DNA of 64,000 nt from Ignelater luminosus. Lineage: Eukaryota > Arthropoda > Insecta > Coleoptera > Elateridae. The notes below the pieces were generated by a model. The model had not been told where the DNA came from. It saw nothing but the letters and a program-made list of their open reading frames with translations, and searched no databases. Location of the stretch: positions 62,001-126,000 of the forward strand of contig VTPC01001060.1 in assembly GCA_011009095.1 (NCBI GenBank). Reading direction: 5' to 3'. The first letter of the stretch is position 1; every line of letters begins with the position of its first letter. A program made the translations under genes and the position numbers. Positions 1 through 11,700 of the stretch are shown here, in pieces.

Positions 1-968
1 GGTTCCTTCAATATTTCCAATCTTGATTTCTTTAAACACTTGCATTGATATTTGTTGGTTTCTAAACAACATTTTCGGTTGGTTTGTGTTCTTCCTGTTC
101 TTTGTTTGGATTTCATTTTAGCGAAATAGTCTCTTCCAGTACACCTGTTATAGACAAAATCTGAATTAATCTATCAGCAAGAACTTGCTATTATAGAAAT
201 ATTTACCTTCATAAAGATTCACTCCTAATTGTAAAAGCTCTTTTAAAAGCTACATGACTTGAAAATATAATTAGAAGATTCTCTGTTTCCTAAAAGCAAT
301 AAAAGTAATGAGAATGTTAGACGTCGCCACTCACCGTGTAGACGCACTACAGTGGTAAAAACAAAATAAATTAGAAATTGCTTGACATCTGAAAAGCGTG
401 ATAAAACCTCGTTGAAGCGAAGTCATTTGTCTCTTAACGTCATGGATTTTTCTGTTCAAGCTTTGTCACGCTTTGTTCAATCAGAATTATGTACTTCCCA
501 CAAGTCAATTGTTTTCCCTGATAACTAAATTAAGCTTGGTATTTAAATTCAACGCAGCACTTTAATCTAATTAGTAATTGTATAATTAAAAGAATACTAT
601 ATAAAATTAACAACCAGTTTGTGGACGTTTATTATTGATTACACATAATGATGTGAAAATCTACACATATCTAAAACATAGCGTAGGTACAATTTTTTTA
701 TAGTACATCTAAATTTACATTTTAGTTTTACATTAATCACATATAACTTATTTATTATTCGGCTTATTATAGGCCCTATATTCATTACTTATTAATTCGA
801 ATACAAATGCATTGCTTTGTTTTAGTCTTCGTTAATATTTCATACAAGTACAAGTGTATAACAACGTAAACTTACTATATTTGGGATAGGTCGTGTGGTC
901 CGTGCATTAACAATAATTTTTTTCATTGCAAGCAACGATATAACTTAATGATATGTGCTTTAAGCACA

Positions 969-993
969 ATTATTATTATTATTATTATTATTT
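969..993. repeat. (ATT)n microsatellite
   Basis: About eight uninterrupted ATT units. A simple sequence repeat with no sign of function. Confidence 0.9.
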
Positions 994-2224
994 TAACGTA
1001 TTAATAAAGCAAGCAACTTAATTTCTCTTTATAGTCTTAATATTTAACATATGCCTATCATTCATTTTTTTAGGTTAAATATACAAAATATCAAGACATA
1101 ACCGATGACGTATACCACCTGCAAAAGTAGAAGTGGATATAACAGAATTCAAAGTTGAACATTTCGAAAGATACAGACCAGTATTTAGATTTTTTAAAAA
1201 ACGATTAATAATTCTGATATGAATTTACGTTTTGCGTATATAGGTATATAGTATATATTCCCATAAATAATTTGCTTCATATTTTTCTCCTACTGTATAA
1301 TTAGACTTTTGCTTTAAAATCAACTAAAAAGTTTCTTTTTTCACCCTGTAATACATTCCTCGCACAGTGTCGGATCGATGTAAATTAGCGTTTTCAAACA
1401 TTATTGATATTTATTTGTTTTTCACTCTTCATAAGAATCACGCGCTTTCTAATTTTTAGTTACTATTTTTTAAATTTGAGCGTAATCAAAGAAGTGTTTA
1501 AATTGAGCAGTGTAGTCTCCAGCAATCAAATAACTTTCCAAAATAAATTTTCACTAACTCGCTTAAAACAACCAAATAGGAAAGTTTGGGCCAAGGTATA
1601 GCGTTCAGGATTTTTATCAGTTAGATAGAGTCATACTGTGTCATCTCTGCAGATTTAATTAGTCTGTCAGAAGTAATAAAAATTAGAAAACCTCAAGATG
1701 ACCAATTTTGATACTTCACCAAACGAAATTTTGTCTTCTTAAGCCTTCAGGTTGTTTCAGCATTCTGTTTAATTGTTCAAGATTATCCTCACATCAAATT
1801 CCTGATATGAATTTAAGACACTTTAGCAGATCTTATGAAGACTGCTTTCTGAGCCTGTAAACCGGTGCCTTCTTCTATGTAGACACCTTAGACGTTAAAG
1901 GACTATACTTCAAATATCAATGACTTAGTCTTTGGTGAAGAGTAGCCCAACTATGTAAATCAAGCTTTCAGATTATTTGAGATAAGAACATCAGCCAATA
2001 TTTGAAATTTCTTAATAACTATTGGTATCAGGTACTGAATATTAGGCAATTTTAATCCAAATGACTGTCTTGGTTGCAATTCCAACGTGTTGTCTTACTT
2101 ACTTACTTTCTTACTTACCACACAGTTTTTATGTGATTTGATCCTTGATGAAATTGACTGAAACTCGAATTCTTGACTCTTGCTATAGTCAATCGTTTAA
2201 AATGTCTTTTGTTTTTTAGAGCTC

Positions 2225-3140
2225 GCAAATAGATTATCCTATCAAAATGAGACTTAGGTTGTTGGTAGTGGTAGGGAAGTGATTTTTAAACGATTCTAGC
2301 ACCACCAAGCACTTATTGTTTTTTTAAAGTATTATATATCTCAGAATATAGTGTGATAAATAACTTCAAAGCAACACAAGTCGTCTTTTTTTTCATTTTT
2401 TGGTTATACTTCGAAAATGACCACTGTCGATCATTTTTTGTTTCGTTGTTGGTAGCCGCAGAGGAAGTGCCTTTCAAACGATTCAGGCACCGCCGATCGT
2501 CTAGTGTTTCCTATATCTCAGGGACAGGATGTCATGTAGTGGCAAAGTAAGGAAAATAAAGCTGTCCGGGCAAAACGGATTGTCTTTTTCCGGTTTTTCG
2601 TTTGTACTTCGGAAACAGATACTGTTGATCGTTTTTTGTTTTTTTACCATAGGTATACGCTAATATCTCATGATCAAACTATCATATATAGATAGGACTT
2701 TGGTTGTTCATATAGAGATAAGACTTTGGTTGTTGGGAGTCGCAGGGTTTCGGCTTTCAAACAATTCTGACGCAGCTGATCGTTTATTGTTTCCTAAAGG
2801 TATTCTATATTTCAGAAATGAAATATCGTATCGAGATGGGACTTTGCCTGATGGTAGTGGTAATGACAGAGGAATAACTTTAAAGCCGCCTATTCATACT
2901 TCGGAAACAGACCGTTTTTATCGTGTACCCCATGTCTGTTGTATCAAAATGAGACTTTCGCTGTTCTTAGTCGCGGGGAGAGTGGCTCTCAAACAATCCT
3001 GGCACTGATCGTCTTGTTTCTTTAAAGGTATCCTATATTTTAGGAACTGGATACCGTATCGAGATTAGACATTGGTTGTGTTAATGGTAGTGACCACCCG
3101 GATAATATGGATAGTCGTTTGTTTTTTTTTTTGCTTCTTG
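2225..3140. repeat. Degenerate tandem repeat, unit roughly 200-280 bp
   Basis: The same ordered motifs recur about four to five times: a 'gagacttwggttgttggtag' start, then a 'ttcaaacgattcwggcac' core, a 'gatcgtttattgtttcc' stretch, 'tatatctcag', and 'acttcggaaacag'. Copies begin near 2250, 2440, 2700, 2945 and 3065. Divergence is high and indels are common. Open frames across it (for example 2670-3008) follow from the repeat and do not look like genes. Confidence 0.7.
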
Positions 3141-5428
3141 TTTATACTTCAGAAATGTTTTTTTGTTTATCAGCATATATCAAAAAATTTTGTTTTGCTA
3201 AAATTGTTTCATCAGTTTGATAATGTATGAAGAATTATGAACATTAATAATTCTTTTTTAACAAATTAATTGAAATCCAAAAACCGAAGATTTTTACAGA
3301 CTGTCAAATCTTTATTTTACATATTGAAACTTTGTATGCGTTAGATGCACTTATCAAGATGATTGCAGCCGTTGATTTTTACACTTTTAAAGAGATGTCG
3401 AATAACAATTCCTTTATATATTTTAAGTAATATGTTTTAGTAAACAGGCATTGATGCCTTATATAACAATTTTTGTAATCCGACACTGGCATAAGATAGT
3501 TTTTGCATCGTTACATTAAAAAGTTTGAAGATATACAAAAATGTATGTACAAGTTTTAGAATTGCAATACATTAAATACACATACAAAAATATACGTGGG
3601 GCACTTTTTTACGTTTATCTAACAAAATTAATGCTTATTAGTATATTCTAAAAACAGTAAAAGTGCATTTATGTTGATCTTTTATGTGACCTATGCATCA
3701 GGAATTTTATTGAATACTAAAATTGTAACAGGCACAATTCAGAAAAATAATTATTGTCTTTTATGGAAAGTAGCTGTTGTAAAAATGTCTACGTCAAAAA
3801 GTATTGTTTTATTCTGAGGGTTATTTCCCAGTATTATGTAAAAAATATATAATTAATCAAATGTTTTCTATTTATTCATCAAACACACCAACTGCTTTGG
3901 ATTTTCTTATATTTGTTAACATCATCAATATTCATAAGTAAATAAACTTATTTTGCATTTTTCATGCACACTGGAAAAAAGCTTTGAAATTTTCGTGACT
4001 GCGTGTCCCTGTATAGCAAGGGAAACAAACGAAAAGGTTGATAGAAATTGTACATATTAATATATTTCCGATTATAAAGAGAAGGACAATAGGAGGTTAG
4101 GTTATAACTTGTCGCGAGAAACTTAATTACGTGTAAGCGTGAGTAAATGGAACTAAATATCTTGCATCCCCCTAGAAAAGATTCTGCCGGCGCTTTGACA
4201 ATAACATAATCCATCACTGGTTGTCATAATGAGAAAGAGGTTTCAATATAAAAGTGTTTATCGAAAGAGTTTTCAGTTAAGCTATTTTCCAATATTAGTT
4301 CGAGATCTGCTTGGTGATGGGAAGTTTATGATGTCACTACTACTTTAGTTAACGAACGATTTACTTTGAGTGATGAAAATTTTTAACGGAGATGTTTTTC
4401 TTTAATCAACGTTGCAGTTCTATTCGGTTCTGAAATCTGACTTAATACTTGTAGATTGTAGGTTATTTACGGATCAAGATTGTTTCTACGTGCGTTGTTG
4501 ATATCACCAGTCCCAGTTTGAAGTGAGAGGATCTATTTTATTAGATATTTGAGAGGGCAGAAATGATTATTCTGCGAAGATGAATTGCTTGAAGTCAACA
4601 GTCAATAACTTAAAGTTTGATGAAGTTCTGTAAAGCAAGTTTCTGAAACAGGCCTTAAAAAAGTCTATCTTTCGTTGTTGGAGAATAAAGCTTAAAATCA
4701 CTTAAGACATGATTGCCATTGTTTACAATTTTTATAAGGAAAGCCAGGGTTATTATGCTTCAATGCCCCATTTTGAGTGTGAGCAATTTTTTTAGGATGT
4801 ACTAAATGGCAATTCCAATATTCTCATCTAATCCCATGCCTTATCTTCACTGTAGCTTGATATCATCTGCTATAATGTAAATAATACGGAAAAGTGCTCC
4901 CATTAATGTGGTAGATTGTGATTGGAACAACAGAATGTGCCCTTTATAGTAATGTAATGGAAGAGAGCCTTCATACTTTTTATATTGCAAAATCTCCTTT
5001 GCCAAAATATTCAAGAAAATTCAAAATAAGTGTAAAGCAGAAAATACCTTGCTACTCAATTTACATATTAACCAAAACAGAGGTGAGATTTTGTTAGAGA
5101 TGAGAAAAAAAACTTGGTAGTTCAATATTTTGATTAAACACCATATTTACAGAGCAATTTTGAAAATTCAGTTGCTGTGATACCTACAGATGCCCTTTTT
5201 TCAGTGAAATACTTGCAAGAAACTTGACAACTCTGGTTGTTCTTTGTTTTCGCCATATCATCAAATAAAAACTTGGGACATGTATTGACTATTATAATCT
5301 GCATCAGTAAACCATAGGTAAGTCATCAAAGTTTTGATTTTCGACAACTGAGTGTTTCATAATGCATATGTCACATAAAAATCAATCACAGATCAAAGAA
5401 GAAAACCTCATTCACCTGTTTTAAATAT

Positions 5429-5434
5429 TTTATT
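5429..5434 (-). promoter_or_regulatory. Possible poly(A) signal of the TMEM200-like gene
   Basis: The minus strand reads AATAAA about 345 bases past the stop codon at 5778. A canonical hexamer at a normal 3'-UTR distance, but in AT-rich DNA such hexamers occur by chance. Confidence 0.3.
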
Positions 5435-5777
5435 CTCTATATAACCGACATCCCGCATTTATTTAATTTCCTTTAGATTTTTGAGCTCTAAATCTTCTTT
5501 ACAAACTGTGGCAGTGTCACTCTTAATTCCTAATTACTTTTGTGCCTTATTACATTTTGATCTTATAAAGAACCTAAACGCTTTTAAATTGAATTGCAAA
5601 GAAGATAGATATTCATAATCAGTCTAACGCAATTTGGGATGTCGTTAAATCTTAAATATCTTTCCATTATATTTTCTCTTTAACTCTCTTTCTATCTCGT
5701 AATTTAATTATTAATTATTATTAGGTCGTTTTACATATTAAATACAATCAGACAACAACAAATAACAACAACATTAA

Positions 5778-8700
5778 TTAATGTCTATGAACATTTGCAT
5801 GCGTTAACGCATGAACATGATGTATATCAGTATCTGATTTTGATTCTCCACCACCTTCTTGTTCCATCGATGTTTGAGGCGTGTGATGGTGGTGACATTT
5901 TGGAATAGCACCTGTTAATCTTGAATCAGAACTAATAGCCCTTTCAAGACGCCCACGGTTATGAGGACATTCGCGCCTTCTCATCCTCGATCGATGTGTA
6001 CAATCTGATGCATTCGAACTCCTTCTGTGCGAAGACGAACAACAATATGTCGTGGGTAACTGATGTGCAGATCCACCTAGTGTATTTTAAATTTTAGATT
6101 TTACAAAATATAAATCGATTTAAAAGTGAACAACCTGAAGACAACGATGTCATATTATGTACGTCTCGGTGATGCCTGAGCGACATTCTAGGAGAACACG
6201 AATGCGAACTACGTCGTGACAGATCGTTTTGACCTTGCTTTTCGTCTTCATCAACTCGTTGTTGTCTCCTTAATGGATTTCTACGGCGATCACGTACTCT
6301 TAAAGTTACAGGGTAATCCAAGTGCAAATCAAGAGCCATAGATCCTTGACTACCACTACCTTGTAGGGATTCATGGCTCAAACTATTTAAAATAATTCTT
6401 ATGTATTTTTAACTAGTTTAAAGGAAAGCAATAAAGAAACTTACCGATAAGTAGCTGCAGTTTCATCTACTGAAACAGCATGCCGATGAAGTAGCCCCGG
6501 ATTAAGGAGGGCACAGGCAGCGAAAGTTGTGCGTCTAGTACCTTTAGGAGATAATTTTTCTTGCAACAATTGCTTATTTGTTGTTGGGGAAGTTTGTTCT
6601 GGACTTGTTTTCCCATGTTCTAAAACTAAATTAGGTGCTGATGGACTTTTACTGACGGAACCCTAAAAAATTGTAAAATTTAATATTTTATAAAAATTAA
6701 CCAGAGAATTATTTACAAACCTGTGGAGAAATATTTCGAGATTGAGAATCTACAACAAGGCCTCTAGAGAACTGCATGAAAGACTGGGTAAGTGCATGTC
6801 GGTCAGACTGTGTGTGTACATGATGTGTATGTTGATATTGCAGGTTTGTTGTTTGTGATCCAGATGTTCTAAGTGAACCATGAACGGATCTTCCTCCATG
6901 TGAAGAACTGTATCCGCACGAGGCTCCACTTGGTGGTCCAGTGGTGCTCATCTTAAATCTTGCTGGTACCACTTTTGCTGCTGAATCACGTGCTTCGAAT
7001 GTCATTACACATGCTGCCACTACTATAAATCCTAATAGGAGCCAATATTTATATCAATTAAGATTAAAAGTAAGTAAAGAAAATAACAGATGTGATCATA
7101 GAAGGATAGATTGTTTTTACTCAATTTTTAATTTGTGAGTTCATGTGCCAATGTTTTAAAAGATTTGTGTAGTATCCATCGCCATGATAAACTGTGAGCC
7201 AAGGCTGCATATCTGTTAAAATAATTTTTTCGTCGACCTTATTAAAAAGTAATTTTCCTCACTGCTGGTTTTTGGTCTAGATACGTTATGAATAACATGG
7301 ATACCAACGCTATCTTACAATTACTTGCAAAAGTAAATTTTCAGTGTAGAATATAATTTTTATTTAGATTTCTGATGAATTTTTTGAGGTTAGGTAAAAC
7401 TCATATGTCAAACTTTTTTTCCCTTGTGTGCTTTATGCTATCACTTTCTTCCCTTGTAACACAAGTAACTACTTAAGCTAGAGGAAAAACAAAGTTATTT
7501 TAATTGTTTGATTCTCAAATTATTGGTTTTGGACTGGAGATAGAAACTTACCAGCTTTTTATGAAAATAATGTATGCTTAAGTCAATTTATCAAAAGATG
7601 TTGAGTATTAATAAGATAGATTGAGAAATTTAATCAAAAATTTGCCTACCAATGTAAAGATCATTGCGAAAATGTCCAAGATCATTTGATAATATCTCAG
7701 AGACTTAATTCGAGAATTTAATAGTAATATTAATAATTCTAAGTATAAAGGGAAGGCATTTTAGCGCCTACTCCACATTTTGGAAGAAGACTTTGAAGGC
7801 ACAATAATTAGAACATTTCAACTAAGCTTATGCTATCGTTCTTATAGTTGGCAAGGAGGAAGTTATCTTTCTTGTGTTGACTTTCAGCCACTCAAACTAC
7901 ACTAAATTGCTAAAGAAAGATCTTAGACAAAACTTACAACAATTCTCTTGCTTCACCAAGAAGTAGGAATCGTTTTGGAAACGCTAGTCGATTTCAGAAC
8001 TTATTTACTACCAATACTCAAAATAACTAGAACTATTAAGGTTAATGAGACTGTCATAACAAAATGTTTCAGAATTACTGACATTTGAGTGCTTCATTTG
8101 TCAAGGGTTGGTTGGTTGCATACAAACAAAACGTTCGAGCCTTTTCCCAAACCTCAAACTTATTCAATAAATTTGGAATCAAACCTTTCAAAATGGTAGA
8201 GTAACATTTTCCAGTATATCTACACTCCACAGCCGATTTAAAATTAGTCCAAGACGTCAAATTAAATCCTAGTGATACATCAGCAATATAATCATTTTTA
8301 TACCTTATTCTCATTGTTTGCGTGGAGGTGAACCTTCGGGGCGTCATTTACATAATGAAATACTTAGGTGTCTTTGCATCTCATCTCCTATTGGTATAGT
8401 GTAACATCTTTTGCGGAATACCAGTTCGGACTGTTTTAGCCGTAGCAAAGAAATCATCATATGGCTATGGGTTAACTAAATAAAAAATATTGACTTACAA
8501 CAAAAGCTTCAAAAGTGTGCAAAATGGGTTATTCAATCAAACTCTAGCGTCGGCAATAACAAGGCTTACAAAACTATAGTGAACTCTGCATTTTATTGTC
8601 CGTTAGTTTTTATTTTGAAATCTAGTCCTATTTCTCCCTGGCGGATAAATCCCTGCCTGTACCATACAATAAAAAAAATGTCTTTATAACATAAAATAAA

Positions 8701-11700
8701 CTGACGTAAAAATAATATAAAACAGTCTCTAAACTACTACTAGACAATGAATAAAAAGTCAGTGCGAGAAAGTTTTTTCAATTCTGCTAAAAGAATTAAA
8801 GAAATTGAGGACTTGCTCTAACAACGAGTTTTTTGAAAGTTGCCAAAGATAATTGGTAACATAAGTTAAGCAAGAGATTTTTGCTAATTTTCATATGCAC
8901 AACCAACCGTTATACCAAATATCGACAAATTTCTAGTAGTAAAGAGAATCTACAAAACATAAGCTGTGTAGCCTTTTTCAGAATAATCAGAGGAAAGTAG
9001 ATAAGTTAGGCATACTGCATATCACTGTAGAGCATTTAGTCGCTAAAGATGTGGTATTCTAAGTCAAGACACCTGAATCATCATCAGTTCAGAGTGATGC
9101 GCAAAAGTGTGCAAACGTCGCGCTGCCCAGTTGTGGTTAGATCTGATTAGTGTCTGATCGCAGGCCTCCCATTCAGTCCAAGTTCATCCTTTGTTTAGGG
9201 TACGCTGGCACCCAGGTACAGCATCTTCCCCGGTGGACTGTTGTCGAGTTTTACGTTTCCCGTGCTCTTTTGGAGTTCCGCTCACCGAACGTTTCCAGCA
9301 GCGCAAGTTAGTAATTTTGTGACCCACGAACTCCTCTTACACACAGTGTGTAGGTGTGACTAAAAGTCTGTATTTGTCGCCACTATAATTCTAACAATTG
9401 CCATTCCCAAACACCACCAAGGTATTATTATCCAATACAACTTCGCCATCAACTTCAAAAATCAACACTAATCAGTAGCCTCTATTGATGATATCACGAC
9501 CACAATTTCCATCTCACCAAACAGTGAGCTGCATGTGGATTTCAACAACTCCAACTAAGATTGAAAAAACCTTTCTAAAGCTACTGCTTCCTTCCAGGGA
9601 ATCATGAGTAATGAAAATGATGATGATGATGATGATGATAAGGTGAGAAGTAAATTAAAGTGACAAAGTATCAATACTGATAGATCAAGACTGAAGATGG
9701 AAAACAGTGTTAAGTTAGTATATTAAGTTACTCTAACTACATAAGATTCCAGCCTGTCAAATGAAACCTTTGGTTTGCTAGAAATAGCGGAAAGGGTAAC
9801 AAGGAACCTTACACGAGTTTGGGATTACAACAAACAACATTGTGATTGTTAAGTACTGCAGATGAAACTGTGAAGCTGTACTGGTGAATTTAAGGTATCA
9901 GCTTAATATTAAGTATTTTAGTCAGTCTTCTTTCATTTCCTAGGAATTCTGATCATGGAATGCAGGAGTGAAAAGCGGGATGGGATGATTTACATAGTTA
10001 CTAGTGGCACAAAGAGGGCCAAGTACATGAAGAAACTGACTTTATAACAGTTTGTTGATTTGGAACTCGATGATGTGGTTCGACTACAACTGCGATTAGA
10101 TGAGATTAAACTAGTTTGCTACGGAAAAACCGGGATTTAGTGACCCATATAGCGATACTCATCGTCAGCATATAATTAAGCTCCCTCTTGGCTGGCTCTG
10201 AACGTCGAAGAGTTGGGGGTTTGGTGATACAGCTACTTCTCAACTTAGGTTTAATGGTCAAAGTAAGAAAAATTGGTCTTCTCAGTAGGTGCCAATGACA
10301 ATAAAAGAACTGTCCTGGCAGCTCTAGGCCTCATCTATACGGATTATAGAAATGTAAATAACTTCTCTATGTGTTAACACTGCAGTGTTAATCCAGCGAT
10401 TCGCAAAGCAAATTCTTATTTACTTTATATTTTGGCAAGATGTCCTACAGAGTAATTTGTTTGAACGTTAAAGGATTTACCCAGAAGCTAACTTATCCTG
10501 ATAATACAGAATCTTAACTGAACAAACAATTAAATTAGTGTTACCTCCAGGATTGACCAATAGAATTCCTTCAACTTCGCAATAACTGAACGAACGACAG
10601 TACATATCATTACAATAACCTTGCGTATGGTTTATGGGCGAGATCCCAACTAGATTTCCGTGGTATGATTGCGATAGATCGAAGACTATCCCTATAACAA
10701 CCTTTAAAATGGTACTAACAAACGATAGGATGCGAAACGAATTTCTCATGTTACATTACAATGAATCCTCAACATGATTTTTTGCTTTTATAACACTGAC
10801 CATTTAAAGCTGGTTCCTGAAGTGCTCACTTTAACCAATGACATTACCCCGTCGCCGCCGTAGCTTCACACTACATTTCATACGACGGCCGTAAGTACAA
10901 CTAGAATCTCCCACCACCAATTCATCCACTTTGACGTGTACACAGAAAGAGAAACCAACCGTGTGCAGTTGAACTGCCCTGATGTTTCCAAGCATTCCAG
11001 CAACACTAGATTGAAGAGATGCAAGACGCTTTGAACAGCTTTCAGTCTTTTTCAGGGATTGAGAATCAACACTGGGATTATAATGATGATGATGGTATTA
11101 ATACGTGTCTTTGCAAAGACCACTTAGATTATCCAATCGCTTAAAAATTGTAATTTTAAGAGGCTCTAGTGCGGGAGTCTAATATTCTAAAAAAATTGAG
11201 GGTACTAATGGTATTTACATCATAAATTTGCTCGCTCGAACTAGGCTGACTTTCAATGAAACATTGTTGCGCAATCACAATGCCGAAATCATAGTTGCTG
11301 AAAAACCCCTGGAATCTCCAAAGCGAGCTTGAACTTTTGAATTTTAGTGTGATCAATTGTCAATATTTCAAATTTTATTTCAAGGTTTTTGTTCTAATTT
11401 TGGATAACGTATCACATCCATTTCTGGGTAATTTTAAAAGTCTCATTAGTTTTAGAATCTGTTTAGGTAATATTCGTTGCTGAAACTGTTTTTAATATTT
11501 TAAGGAATACAGTGTGAAAACGATCTTGATGACCAAGGAACGTGCAATTGGGCCATCGTGATCATGCTTAGTCTATGTCTTCTGACAAATTTTATCATAC
11601 GATAATCAAGAAACGTTAAATATGAAAAGAGAGGCAATGAACTATGGCAATTTCTTTCGTGTTATAGAATGTTTATTGAAACAGCTAAATAAAAACAGAA

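Larger units (their letters stand above)
1..5428. other. Intergenic AT-rich DNA, no gene seen
   Basis: Reading frames here are short, use no recognisable motif and have no convincing splice partners. The stretch contains an ATT microsatellite near 969 and a degenerate tandem repeat at about 2.2-3.1 kb, described separately. The last few hundred bases may be 3' UTR of the minus-strand TMEM200-like gene. Confidence 0.6.

Noticed and set aside
2670-3008. 112-codon plus-strand ORF
   Set aside because: Falls within the degenerate tandem repeat and changes register with it.
8075-8347. 90-codon minus-strand ORF
   Set aside because: No recognised motif, no good splice pairing and no promoter-like upstream sequence.
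9100-9360. GC-richer patch with a basic minus-strand frame resembling a gag-like fragment
   Set aside because: Too short and without a zinc knuckle or other defining motif; noted only as a possible repeat.
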